A stretch of 64,000 bases of DNA from JADCRZ01 sp037718865 (GTDB lineage: Bacteria; Bacteroidota; Bacteroidia; Chitinophagales; Chitinophagaceae). The translations under genes were made by a program, and so were the position numbers. This document shows positions 36,361 to 45,485 of this stretch, one piece after another (positions within the stretch are counted from its first letter, which is position 1; every line of letters begins with the position of its first letter). The notes beneath the pieces were generated by a model that did no database searches, was not told where the DNA came from, and was given only the letters and a program-made list of their open reading frames with translations. The stretch is taken from NCBI GenBank assembly GCA_037718865.1, contig JBBJMP010000007.1, positions 62,001 through 126,000 of the forward strand, given 5' to 3'.

Positions 36361-37252
36361 CAGCCCTGGCTTTTGCCATCTTTTCAAAATCTTTAAACAG
36401 GGCAACAAAGATGCCTGCAAGCAATCCGCACAATCCCCCCGCGATGACCAGTATCATGGCGCTTGCGGATGAAGCTTTTTGTGAGGGTTTAAATCCTTCA
36501 ATTATCCTAAGGGGATGATAATCGTCGCTTAGCCAGCTCTGTATGGATTCTTTCTGATAATGGTATTCATTCGAGCGCTGGTATATTTCTGAAGGGTTAA
36601 AAGCATTGTTATAGAACATGGCGTTATTTTTTGATACGCCCAAGTAATTATTATACACCGATTTCAGGGAATCCAGTTTAACCAGTTCCCTTTCTATGAA
36701 GGCCAGCTTTTCTTCGTAGATCTTCCTTTTGCTTTCTTTAATATCCCTCAGGTAATCATTATAATTAAAATGATGCAATAAGCCCGCCTGGAGCTTTGAG
36801 GCAATAGCGTTATTCAGTACTTTGGCAACGATCATGAACGGAAGGTCTTTGCTATTGGAAGTATCTTCCAGCAAAAGCTCGTCACGCAAATTCCTCCCTT
36901 CCAATAAAACGATCTTCGACGCGTCGGTTTTGTTCATACTTAGCTCTTTAGCCAGCAGATCGTACGATTTGGATATGGCAAGGTTGTTTAACTGGTCAAT
37001 GGCTTCTGCAAATGTTTTCTTGGTTAGTTCATTATGGCGAACAACCATTTTCAGGGAGTACTTTGGCGGCCTGATCAGGCTGAATACATAACCCAGCGCG
37101 GCCCCGACTCCCGCGCAAATCAGAATCAACAACATATGTCTTTTAAAAAATTGGAGAATGGCTTTTATTATGTTGACGAAGAAGATGATTACATTGATAA
37201 CTAGATCTTTTACCGCTTTTAGAGATATTTCATCGCTGCCAGATGTATTCAT
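36353..37252 (-). CDS. Wzz-type chain-length determinant without kinase domain
   Basis: A 299-residue protein with two transmembrane helices, at residues about 38-58 (MLLILICAGVGAALGYVFSLI) and 265-287 (ASAMILVIAGGLCGLLAGIFVALF), and a periplasmic coiled-coil-like part between. FVALFKDFEKM closes the fold. This is the PCP-1 layout of Wzz, with no cytoplasmic kinase. It would set the chain length of the second polysaccharide, as in LPS O-antigen. It is first in the minus-strand unit Wzz-Wzx-Wzy. Confidence 0.8.
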   Translation of the reverse strand: MNTSGSDEISLKAVKDLVINVIIFFVNIIKAILQFFKRHMLLILICAGVGAALGYVFSLIRPPKYSLKMVVRHNELTKKTFAEAIDQLNNLAISKSYDLLAKELSMNKTDASKIVLLEGRNLRDELLLEDTSNSKDLPFMIVAKVLNNAIASKLQAGLLHHFNYNDYLRDIKESKRKIYEEKLAFIERELVKLDSLKSVYNNYLGVSKNNAMFYNNAFNPSEIYQRSNEYHYQKESIQSWLSDDYHPLRIIEGFKPSQKASSASAMILVIAGGLCGLLAGIFVALFKDFEKMAKARAVG

Positions 37253-37410
37253 TGCATTTTACTGTTTATGTTTTTGTTAGTGATGCATGGCTTATCAATA
37301 GTACAATCCTTACAGATTATTTACACCCAACGTTAATATTGATAAGAATAACTTTACATTTAGGTAATAGCAGGTATGGTTGCCCCTGAAAATATGGTCA
37401 CCTGCCGAAG

Positions 37411-37438
37411 GTAATTCATTACGTGTAATTCATTACGT
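37411..37438. repeat. Perfect 14-base tandem duplication
   Basis: gtaattcattacgt occurs twice in direct succession (37411-37424 and 37425-37438), in the 235-base gap between the divergent Wzz and ligase-like genes. This may be an operator for a dimeric regulator or a slippage product. Confidence 0.5.
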
Positions 37439-37487
37439 AAAAAGAATGCTGACAGTATAAAATAGCTTGGCACACAAATACATCTTC

Positions 37488-38774
37488 ATGTATAAGCAAA
37501 ATACAATGACCATACTGCCGAAAATTAATCTATATCTTTTATATGCAATACTAATTTCCATTGTTTTTTCTAAATTCAATCTGAACAGTTTTTTTATTAT
37601 TCTTTTTTTTGCGACCTGGCTGTTAGAAGGCCATTATCGGGAAAAATGGGAAAAGCTTAAAGCCGACAAGATCTTCCTTACGTATAGCCTGTATTTTATT
37701 TTACAAGTTTTCGGCCTGATATATACCAGCGACCTGCTCTTGGGATGGAAACATGTGGAACATAAAGCCGGTTTTTTTGTACTGCCCTTGTTACTTGGCT
37801 CAAATCGTTTTTTAAATGACCGGTTAAGAACAAGGGTAATGCTATTTTTTTGTGCGGTTCTTTTAGCTACGTCAGCTTACTGCCTTGCCGTGGCCGCTTA
37901 TCGGTATCATCTAACGTCTGATTCCGGGGTATTTTTTTATCATTCCCTGGTTAAGCCCATCCCTCAACACGCCATTTATTTTTCGATCTATGTTTTTATA
38001 GCCGTTCTTTTTCTTTTTTTTGAAAACGGGAAAAATCCCTGGCTGATTAAAAACAAAACAGCCTGTAGTATACTAATTGTGTATTTCGTTATAATACTGA
38101 TCCTGCTTTCCTCAAAGCTGGTGTTATCGTTAGTCTTTATCCTTTTGGTATTACTTGCTGTGCGTGCCATTGTGAAAAAGCGATCCATCGTATTAACCGT
38201 GTCGCTGTTTTGCGCATTAGTCCTGGGTTCCGGAGTAGTTTTTTATTCGGATACTCCAATCAGGCAACGGTTTTCTGCAATTGTTCACGGCGATCTGGGG
38301 CTTATTAAAAAAGAGCAATTCACTCCAATAACCGATTGGAATGGTTTACAACTCCGGATCCTGATCTGGCGATTCACGCTTGAAATTTTACAAACGCAAA
38401 GGGCCTGGATTCTGGGTGTAAGTCCCGGTGATGCACAAAAACGCTTAAATGAAAAATACATCGCTGCCAATATGTATATAGGTGACAAGAACCGCGGCGA
38501 TACAGGCTTTCTTGGATATAACTGCCATAATCAGTTTTTTCAGATCATGCTCCAATCAGGAACGGCCGGCCTTTTAATGCTTATTACCTGGATGTCGGTA
38601 TTTTTCAGGCACGCAGTAAAGAGGAAGGACCCTGTATTGCTGGGTATTCTCCTGATCACTTTTTTCTTTTTTACTATTGAGTCTGTCTTTGAAAGGCAGT
38701 TTGGAATGATCCTTTGCACATTCTTTCCTTTACTGTACTATTACGGGCGGAATGAAGCAACATATGAAAGGTAA
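37488..38774 (+). CDS. O-antigen ligase-like membrane protein
   Basis: About 428 residues from ATG at 37488 (another ATG at 37506). The N-terminus is hydrophobic, and 10 to 12 helices follow in all. The periplasmic loop at residues about 265-360 contains FTPITDWNGLQLRILIWRF, ILGVSPGDAQKRLNE and LGYNCHNQFFQIMLQSG. The CHNQFFQ segment matches the 'H..yL..l...G' signature of Wzy_C/WaaL, where the His is needed for transfer. It could be the ligase that attaches the second glycan to a lipid acceptor. It is divergent from the Wzz unit. Confidence 0.75.
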   Translation: MYKQNTMTILPKINLYLLYAILISIVFSKFNLNSFFIILFFATWLLEGHYREKWEKLKADKIFLTYSLYFILQVFGLIYTSDLLLGWKHVEHKAGFFVLPLLLGSNRFLNDRLRTRVMLFFCAVLLATSAYCLAVAAYRYHLTSDSGVFFYHSLVKPIPQHAIYFSIYVFIAVLFLFFENGKNPWLIKNKTACSILIVYFVIILILLSSKLVLSLVFILLVLLAVRAIVKKRSIVLTVSLFCALVLGSGVVFYSDTPIRQRFSAIVHGDLGLIKKEQFTPITDWNGLQLRILIWRFTLEILQTQRAWILGVSPGDAQKRLNEKYIAANMYIGDKNRGDTGFLGYNCHNQFFQIMLQSGTAGLLMLITWMSVFFRHAVKRKDPVLLGILLITFFFFTIESVFERQFGMILCTFFPLLYYYGRNEATYER

Positions 38775-38873
38775 AACGGAGAAATTTTCAAGCAACTAAA
38801 TGCCCTGAACTCGCGTATGGTATTTGGTTTATGAAACCTTATCTTATCGCTTTTAACAGATATCATTATACCA

Positions 38874-39767
38874 GTGACACTCAAATCCAGCATATTAAAA
38901 GTATTGGTATATTTTGACATCTTTCACTACCCGGTATCTAAAGAAGAGATCAGGCTTTTTATGGATCACCCGGTGGAAGATGATGAATTAGCTATAGCCT
39001 TGCAGAAAATGGTGGATGATGCCTGCATATTCAGGCATGATGAGTTCTATTTGTTAAGGGATGATTATTGCCTTGTTGAACGAAGGAGAAAAGGATTTAC
39101 CAGGGCACAACCTTTATTGGCCACTGCCCAACGGATCTCTGCACTTCTGTACCGGTTCCCGTATGTACGAGGTATCGGTATTTCTGGCTCGCTGTCTAAA
39201 TCATATGCCGACGATAAAGCCGATATCGATTACTTTATCATTACCAAATCAAACCGTTTATGGATAGCACGGACGTTCATGCATATATTTAAAAAATTTA
39301 CTTTCGTGGCGGGCAGGCAGCACTGGTTTTGTATGAATTATTTCGTTGACGAAGATGCCCTCGAGATTGAAGAGAAAAATATTTTTACGGCAATTGAATT
39401 GGTCACCCTGTTACCGGTTTGTGGGAATGGAAGCCTGATAAAATTTTTTACAGCCAATGACTGGGCAAGGTTGTATTATCCCAACCAAACCTGGAGAATG
39501 GGATCTGTAAAAGCAACAGGTTTTTCATGGATCAAAAAGTTCACAGAAGATCTGTTTAACAACAGGCTGGGAGATCACCTGGATAATTATTTTCTGCAAC
39601 TGACCACTCGTCGCTGGAACAAGAAAGAAGCGCATTTGCAACTGAATGCAAGGGGCATTCAAATGGGCCTGAAAAACGGCAAACATTATTCAAAGCCTAA
39701 CCCGGCTTATTTTCAGGACAAGATAGTAGCGCTGTATTTTGATAAACTGAAGGCGTTGAATATATAG
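38874..39767 (+). CDS. Nucleotidyltransferase-fold protein
   Basis: A 297-residue soluble protein from a GTG start at 38874. An N-terminal segment (about 1-70) resembles a small winged-helix domain (VLVYFDIFHYPVSKEEIRLFM). Then comes the nucleotidyltransferase core with GSLSKSYADDKADIDYFIIT: GS at 105-106 and the metal-binding DxD at D117/D119. This is the minimal pol-beta-like pattern of MNT and kanamycin-type enzymes. It may transfer a nucleotide to a small molecule, protein or sugar; the substrate is not evident. It follows the ligase-like gene by 99 bases. Confidence 0.7.
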   Translation: MTLKSSILKVLVYFDIFHYPVSKEEIRLFMDHPVEDDELAIALQKMVDDACIFRHDEFYLLRDDYCLVERRRKGFTRAQPLLATAQRISALLYRFPYVRGIGISGSLSKSYADDKADIDYFIITKSNRLWIARTFMHIFKKFTFVAGRQHWFCMNYFVDEDALEIEEKNIFTAIELVTLLPVCGNGSLIKFFTANDWARLYYPNQTWRMGSVKATGFSWIKKFTEDLFNNRLGDHLDNYFLQLTTRRWNKKEAHLQLNARGIQMGLKNGKHYSKPNPAYFQDKIVALYFDKLKALNI

Positions 39768-39929
39768 CATTTTGAAGGTTTTTCAACGCGGTATATGCTA
39801 CGGTTGTTACATATTTATAACATCTTCGTGTGATCTCTTTGTGACTTTTACTTTATGATTCTTCGTGGTTATTTATTTTACCACAAAGGGCTCAAAGTTT
39901 ACACAAAGAAGGCACAAAGACTAACCTTA

Positions 39930-40640
39930 TTACTTATTGGAAAGGCTTTTACCCCCAAACAACTCCTTAAACAAAAATCCTATCCGTTGAACAGCGGTTT
40001 TACTGATGATCTCCAGGTCTAGCCCAAAGCCGGCATTCTTTACATAAAACGCATCCCAGTGATACCGTCTGGTAATACATTCGGTATTGACAACAGGCCC
40101 ATGAAAACCTTTGACCTGGGCTAGGCCGGTAAGGCCTGGCTTGACTAAGTTCCTGAATTTGTAACCCTGAACAACCTCAGAGAACCGGAGGCAATCGGCA
40201 TGCATATGCGGACGCGGCCCTACTATGCTCATGGAACCCGTTAACACATTGATAAACTGCGGAAACTCATCAATATTTGTTTTTCGAAGAAACCTGCCGA
40301 GTCTGGTAATTCGCAGGTCATTCTCCACTGCCTGCTGCTGGTTAGCCTCTCCGTTAACGACCATGGTGCGAAACTTATAGCAAACAAAAGTTCGTCCACC
40401 TCTTCCTACTCTTTTTTGTAAAAAAAATACCGGGCCGGGTGTCAGCCATTTGATAAGCAGGGCTATAATGGGTAACAGCCAGCTTAAAATAAAACAGGTT
40501 ACCATCAGGGCGATAGTGAAATCAAATGCTCTCTTCCAGAAAAAATAATTGTTCTTCTCATCGATATAAGTCCGTAACAGCACTTTCCGGTTCGTGAATT
40601 CCTGGGCATATGAAAGAGCAAAGCTTGTATTGGTAGTCAT
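39930..40640 (-). CDS. Short polyprenyl-phosphate sugar phosphotransferase
   Basis: A 236-residue enzyme consisting of the catalytic domain of the bacterial sugar transferase family. An N-terminal membrane helix (KRAFDFTIALMVTCFILSWL) is followed by FLQKRVGRGGRTFVCYKFRTM, NIDEFPQFINVL, SIVGPRPHMH and KPGLTGLAQVKGFHG, including the Asp-Glu catalytic pair in the NIDE segment. It lacks the four extra helices of the longer enzyme at 24714-26099. This is the monotopic PglC/WbaP-core type. It is the likely initiating enzyme of the second polysaccharide. Confidence 0.9.
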   Translation of the reverse strand: MTTNTSFALSYAQEFTNRKVLLRTYIDEKNNYFFWKRAFDFTIALMVTCFILSWLLPIIALLIKWLTPGPVFFLQKRVGRGGRTFVCYKFRTMVVNGEANQQQAVENDLRITRLGRFLRKTNIDEFPQFINVLTGSMSIVGPRPHMHADCLRFSEVVQGYKFRNLVKPGLTGLAQVKGFHGPVVNTECITRRYHWDAFYVKNAGFGLDLEIISKTAVQRIGFLFKELFGGKSLSNK

Positions 40641-40868
40641 CTGGTAATTCTTTAAAATTGGTCAACTTTATTCTTTTCTTTCAATGGGTATGGCAGGGTC
40701 TTGAAATCACCGGGTGATGTGTCAATGCTAAAAAGTATAATTAATTGACGGCATTACCAAACATCCGGGCGCCAGATTATCGTAAATTTCCTGTAGAAGG
40801 TTGCCTTTATTCAACAATACAAGAATACAACTATTTCATCCAAATGTCATGCTGACTGAAATTTTTTC

Positions 40869-42275
40869 TCAGGCTGGTGCTTTTTGCCTGTTAAAGTTCA
40901 TTCTTTCCCACAACATCCCGCTTCTTGCTTTCAGTGCCTTCAATTTCAGCGGTAAGGCCTTTAGCTCATTGTTTCGTTTATGGAAAAGCATTTCATAGTA
41001 TATCCAGTTTATAGCATGGTCGTAATATTTTCTGTTATAGGTGCGGCTAAAATCAATATCACGGTCGGTTGTGGTGTCCCAGGGAAGATATTCGACAAAC
41101 AGATTTTCCACTTCACTGTACAACGGGGTTCCTTTGATGGGATAGGCAACCGTGATCGTATAATAACTGGGATTGGAATATTTAAGGTGCCTCAGGGTTT
41201 CCTTGATGTCTTCTTCGTTTTCCTGCGGGTATCCCAGCATGATGAAAGTGCCGGATTCCATACCATAGGAGCCAACCAGTTGGATCATTGCACGCACCTG
41301 TTCTACTTTTACCCTCCGGTCCATGGCGTCAATGATCTTCTGCGAACCGCTTTCTGCGCCGATCCAAACCCGGTAGCACCCGCTTTCTTTCAGCAGTTGC
41401 ACCACTTCTTCATTTATCCTGTCGGCACGCGTAATGATTTCATAAGGCACAGACAAATTTCGTTGTTTCATTTCCGTTACAAAATCTTTAAGCCATCGGT
41501 GGTTAATGGTAAATACGTCATCCACAAACCAGATCATGTCGAACAGGTAATTTTCTTTTAGCCATTGTATTTCGTCAGCTACAAGCCGGGGCGAGCGCCT
41601 GCGGTAGCTGCTTCCATAAACAGCGCGGCTACACCATTTACAGGAGTAAGGGCATCCCCGCATGGTACTTACGTTGATGATACTGGTACCGTGCGCTTTC
41701 TTCCATGCATCGAAATATAACTGCAGATCTATCTTTTTACGATCAGGGAAAGGCAAATGGTCTATATCCCTGATCAAACTCCGTTCGGCATTCACGGAGA
41801 TTGATCCGTTTTTACCCCTGAAAGCAATGCCCGGCACCAAATGAACCTGTGGCTTAGCTTCCAACGAATAAGCGCGGGCCAGATCCAGCATAGTTTCCTC
41901 TCCTTCGCCAAATACAATAATATCAGCACCGTACTGCAAAAACTTTTCTTTATGATTACGTACCTCGGGGCCGCCAAGGATGACGCTGACATGGGCCAGT
42001 GATGGCTCCTGCCTGATAAAGCTGATTATTTTCAACACATTAAGCTTAGTCATCAGGTTGGTATAGATTCCTAACAAAGAAGGTTTTTCTAACAGCAAAT
42101 ATTCTTTCATTTTCTCCAACGTGCTGAACGTTGAATCAAATACCGTATTGTCGAACCCATGTTGTTCCAGGTAGGCGGAAATATACAGAATACCTAATGG
42201 CGGATAGGGCCTCATGATCCTTTTTTCCTTTGGGTCTTCTTCCAGGAAGTAGCCATGTGTTAAAACAATCTTCAC
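40869..42275 (-). CDS. Radical SAM protein with B12-binding-like N-terminal domain
   Basis: A 468-residue enzyme. Residues 1-150 form a cobalamin-binding-type Rossmann domain (MRPYPPLGILYISAYLEQHG, VILGGPEVRNHKEKFL, VFGEGEETMLDLARA) but lack the DxHxxG cobalt ligand. The radical SAM domain has the 4Fe-4S motif CPYSCKWC (C208, C212, C215) and a full SPASM-like-free barrel (RADRINEEVVQLLKESG, GAESGSQKIIDAMDRRV). Relatives methylate or rearrange carbon centres. GTG start at 42275 overlaps the upstream methyltransferase by 4 bases. It is the last gene of the six-gene operon. Confidence 0.85.
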   Translation of the reverse strand: MKIVLTHGYFLEEDPKEKRIMRPYPPLGILYISAYLEQHGFDNTVFDSTFSTLEKMKEYLLLEKPSLLGIYTNLMTKLNVLKIISFIRQEPSLAHVSVILGGPEVRNHKEKFLQYGADIIVFGEGEETMLDLARAYSLEAKPQVHLVPGIAFRGKNGSISVNAERSLIRDIDHLPFPDRKKIDLQLYFDAWKKAHGTSIINVSTMRGCPYSCKWCSRAVYGSSYRRRSPRLVADEIQWLKENYLFDMIWFVDDVFTINHRWLKDFVTEMKQRNLSVPYEIITRADRINEEVVQLLKESGCYRVWIGAESGSQKIIDAMDRRVKVEQVRAMIQLVGSYGMESGTFIMLGYPQENEEDIKETLRHLKYSNPSYYTITVAYPIKGTPLYSEVENLFVEYLPWDTTTDRDIDFSRTYNRKYYDHAINWIYYEMLFHKRNNELKALPLKLKALKARSGMLWERMNFNRQKAPA

Positions 42276-43087
42276 TTGAACAGTTCGTTTTTATTGAATA
42301 TAATACAATAATGATCGGCCAGAGATGAAAACACGGGGTAACCCCAGTTATTTTCCCATTTATTCAGTTTATTTAACCAGTTGCGATGGCGTGAAAACCA
42401 TTTTTCCAGGTAAGACGGCGGAATGAACAAGCCGACAGGGCTGATGGCCGTGATTGAAAATAACGGATATAGGCACTTTTTCAATTTTTTGGGAGAGTGA
42501 TAAAAAACAGGCATGTCATGTCCGTTAGCCCGGTAAACAGGTTGATGCTGCTGCCGGCGGAAAGCCATCTTGAATTTTGCCCTCAGCGCAAAGTATCCCA
42601 TTTCCCAGAGACAAAAATCACCCATCAGCACAAGAAATAAACGGCCTGAAGTAACCAACAATGAAGAAAGCGCTGAACTCAGCTGGAAGAGTTCGCGGGC
42701 AGACACACAATTAAGGCCTCCGAAATTGGATAGTACCAGGTCGAATTTTTGCTCGTGAAATTGGGGTCCTAGCTGGCTGAACGGGCAGGTTATGAATTGA
42801 AGCTGTTTATGATCACACCCTGCAGATCCTGCTTTCAACCTGGCTCTTTCTATCATCTTGGCAGAAGCGTCGGTGGCAGTGACGCGATGCCCTAAACGGG
42901 CAAGCTGCAAGGCATCTTCACCGGTTCCGCAGTTTATTTCCAGGATATCTAATGGCCTGTCATACAACCGGAGTAATCCGCTTAATTGTTTCCATACCCG
43001 TTGACGCTGCATCCGGCCGATAAGTGAATCAGTAAATACGGAATCATAGGTATCGGCCAAAACGTCGAAAGGGGATTGTAGCAACAT
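42272..43087 (-). CDS. Class I SAM-dependent methyltransferase
   Basis: A 271-residue protein with motif I LDILEINCGTGEDALQLARLG (about residues 47-67), then VTATDASAKMIERARLKAG. VLSNFGGLNCVSARELFQL and LLVTSGRLFLVLMGDF complete the fold. C-terminally there is a basic segment and a longer tail than usual. It sits between two radical SAM genes, 4 bases after one and overlapping the other by 4 bases, so its product probably acts in the same pathway. No acceptor can be named. Confidence 0.78.
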   Translation of the reverse strand: MLLQSPFDVLADTYDSVFTDSLIGRMQRQRVWKQLSGLLRLYDRPLDILEINCGTGEDALQLARLGHRVTATDASAKMIERARLKAGSAGCDHKQLQFITCPFSQLGPQFHEQKFDLVLSNFGGLNCVSARELFQLSSALSSLLVTSGRLFLVLMGDFCLWEMGYFALRAKFKMAFRRQQHQPVYRANGHDMPVFYHSPKKLKKCLYPLFSITAISPVGLFIPPSYLEKWFSRHRNWLNKLNKWENNWGYPVFSSLADHYCIIFNKNELFK

Positions 43088-43091
43088 AACG

Positions 43092-44546
43092 TCAGGATTT
43101 TACTGCTTCCAACTTTTGCAGGTATACCCATTCCTGCGCCAGGTACCATGGCAATTTCAGCACCTTATCCAGCTTTGACAAACTAAGTGTAGCAGGCTGT
43201 CTGCATAATGATTTCAGATCAGCACCTGCTTTTATCCGGTGGAAATGAGCATGAACATAGCGGTGTAATTGTTTGTAAAATGCAGGTTTATAGGTATTCT
43301 TAAACATGAGTTTTAATTCATCCGAATCGGTCCAGTTGGATTTGTTTTCCAGGTCAGCTTTTACCTTTTCATAAAAAACAGTTCCCGGCAGCGGATAAGA
43401 TACAGATATGCCAATGGTATGCGGGAGTAATTCGTTGATCATACGAATGGTTTTCCGAATGTCTTCGATAGTTTCTCCCAGGTAGCCGAACTGGATAAAA
43501 AAAGACGGTTTGATGTCATTCCTGCGGAGTAACCGGGTAGCGGTATAAATCTGTTCTATGGTGGTGCCTTTGTCCATGGCATCCAGTACTTTCTGCGAGC
43601 CGCTTTCGGCTCCCATCCAGACATTGTCACAGCCTGCCCTTTTCAGTGCCTTTATATAATTTTCCTGCACCAGCAGGTCCGCCCGGGATTGTATCTTGAA
43701 CCGGAAGGAAAGATGTTCCTTTTCCACCAGGCAGGCAAATTCATTTACCCATCCGGGTTTGAGTCCGAAAATATCATCGCAGAACCAGATATGATCGAAC
43801 CGGTATCTATTGCTAAGCCACAGTAATTCCTCGACCACATTGGCCGGCGATCTGCTATTGTAACGGTTACCGTAAATAGGTTTTGCACACCAGTTGCATT
43901 TAAAAGGACAACCCCTGGTAGTGCCCATGTTCATCGAGAAAAATCCTTTGGTACTCTTCCACATAAGCCGGTAGGGTTCCATGTCAATGAGGTCCCAGGC
44001 AGGAAACGGCAACGCATCCAGGTCTTTCATTACCTGGCGCCCGGATGTTTTGAAGACCTTCCCATGCTGTGCGAAAGCAAGTCCGGAAATACCTGAAAAC
44101 TTCTCCTGACTACTCAATGCGGTGATCAATTCCAACAGGGTAACTTCAGCTTCTCCGATCAATACAAAATCAACGCCTTCGTTCAAATATTTTTCATAGT
44201 GGTCCGTAGAATCTGAGCTGGAGACTATCACCGTACAACCGAGTTCTTTAGCCAGTTTACACATGCGAAAAGCAGCCATCCGCATATTGGTCAGGCACAT
44301 TTTGGTGAGGTAGTTAAACCCATCATCATAAACAACAAAAAAATCCGGCTTGTACGTGTGGATAGCTGCAAGCACTTCATCGGCAGTTTTTGCGAACATA
44401 CTATCAAAGAGGGAAACCTGGTATCCATGTTCTCTCATCAGGGCGGCAGCATACAAGGTGCCCAGCGGAGCATATGGCTCACCTGTTTCCCATTGTTTGG
44501 GATCGAACCGCAGAAAATAGGAATGAGAGAAAAGGATTTTCTTCAT
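43092..44546 (-). CDS. Radical SAM protein with B12-binding-like N-terminal domain
   Basis: A 484-residue paralog of the protein at 40869-42275. It has the B12-binding-like domain (PYAPLGTLYAAALMREHGY, FVLIGEAEVTLLELI) without the DxHxxG cobalt ligand. The 4Fe-4S site is CPFKCNWC (C213, C217, C220), then NVWMGAESGSQKVLDAMDKG. The two share start, YxPLG and GAESGSQK landmarks and diverge mainly in the C-terminus. They may act on related positions of one substrate. It is followed by a methyltransferase 4 bases later. Confidence 0.85.
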   Translation of the reverse strand: MKKILFSHSYFLRFDPKQWETGEPYAPLGTLYAAALMREHGYQVSLFDSMFAKTADEVLAAIHTYKPDFFVVYDDGFNYLTKMCLTNMRMAAFRMCKLAKELGCTVIVSSSDSTDHYEKYLNEGVDFVLIGEAEVTLLELITALSSQEKFSGISGLAFAQHGKVFKTSGRQVMKDLDALPFPAWDLIDMEPYRLMWKSTKGFFSMNMGTTRGCPFKCNWCAKPIYGNRYNSRSPANVVEELLWLSNRYRFDHIWFCDDIFGLKPGWVNEFACLVEKEHLSFRFKIQSRADLLVQENYIKALKRAGCDNVWMGAESGSQKVLDAMDKGTTIEQIYTATRLLRRNDIKPSFFIQFGYLGETIEDIRKTIRMINELLPHTIGISVSYPLPGTVFYEKVKADLENKSNWTDSDELKLMFKNTYKPAFYKQLHRYVHAHFHRIKAGADLKSLCRQPATLSLSKLDKVLKLPWYLAQEWVYLQKLEAVKS

Positions 44547-44701
44547 GTACTACAAATTACCGAATGAACCCAGGGAAATACGGAGACGATCAACAGCAGG
44601 TTGTCTGCAGTTAAAATAAAATGACATAAATATAAGATTTTTAATATTTAACTGCTGCCGGTATCCCCCTGCCGCGCGCTGCCGGTTTCTCTGCGATCAA
44701 A

Positions 44702-45412
44702 TCATTGCCTTTTTACACATATCCATGGGAAAGGATTTGAACGCCAAACCAATTTATTGAGCAAAGACGATGCATTGTACAAGACTTCATAACGAAACGG
44801 CTTAAGCTCATCTATTCCATGATGAAAGTAATGATCGGCCATACCAGGAAAACCCATCGAAGCATAATAGGTAACGGTTCTTTGCCTGGCCGCTTCTAGG
44901 TCACCTGGTAAATAAAACGGCGTATCCAGAATATGAATTTCACCACCTTCAGCCAAATGGTCCAGGGAAGTTTTTACAATTTCTTTTAACGACGGAAAAT
45001 ACTGGACAGATGCTGCAAAAACAATGATATCAACATTGGCTTCTTTCAACATACCCGAACGGATGTCACCGCTTATAAATGAAATTCCGGGTTTGCCGCC
45101 AAACACCCTTTCTGCCTGTGCCAATTCGCTTTCATTGATATCGATCCCGGTCACTTTACTTCCTCTAACTTTAAGTAATTGCGCGGCAAACCAGCCATTG
45201 CCACAACCAATCTCCAGGATTTTCAGGTTCCGCTTTTTACTCGTCAGGTAACGTTGTAACTGCCTACATGACCGCTTGCGTATAAGCCATTCTTTGTAAT
45301 AAGCATGACCAGGATCAACATTAGGTAAATTTAGTAACTGCTTATCTGAATATACCCGATTTTCTTTCACCCTCAGGGAAATGTACATTTCTTCAAAAGC
45401 CATTCCTTTCAT
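44702..45412 (-). CDS. Class I SAM-dependent methyltransferase
   Basis: A 236-residue protein with motif I LKILEIGCGNGWFAAQLLKV near residue 58, VTGIDINESELAQAERVF, and VDIIVFAASVQYFPSLKEIV. An N-terminal segment of about 55 residues precedes the fold. The 'Y-S-D-K-Q-L-L' and RKRSCRQLQRYL pieces suggest a helical cap. It lies between two members of the radical SAM operon, with a gap of 155 bases on its downstream side. Methylation target unknown. Confidence 0.75.
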   Translation of the reverse strand: MKGMAFEEMYISLRVKENRVYSDKQLLNLPNVDPGHAYYKEWLIRKRSCRQLQRYLTSKKRNLKILEIGCGNGWFAAQLLKVRGSKVTGIDINESELAQAERVFGGKPGISFISGDIRSGMLKEANVDIIVFAASVQYFPSLKEIVKTSLDHLAEGGEIHILDTPFYLPGDLEAARQRTVTYYASMGFPGMADHYFHHGIDELKPFRYEVLYNASSLLNKLVWRSNPFPWICVKRQ

Positions 45413-45431
45413 GAAACTTTAAGATTTTGTT

Positions 45432-45485
45432 GCCGCAGATTAGGGGATTATTAAAACGGATTCAACAAATCTGCGAATCTGCGGC
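45432..45485. repeat. 10-base inverted repeat in the radical SAM operon
   Basis: gccgcagatt at 45432-45441 and aatctgcggc at 45476-45485 form a perfect stem with a 34-base loop. An internal aatctgcgaatctgcgg tandem word is also present. It lies in the gap between two methyltransferase genes and begins right after the stop of the upstream one. This kind of word is a common dispersed intergenic repeat; no T run follows. Confidence 0.45.

Noticed and set aside
40980..41561. 193-residue frame on the plus strand opposite a radical SAM gene
   Set aside because: It is a shadow of the radical SAM gene, whose domains and cysteine motif are complete.
45432..45485. Intrinsic terminator inside the radical SAM operon
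   Set aside because: The stem has a 34-base loop and no T run, so I list it as an intergenic repeat.
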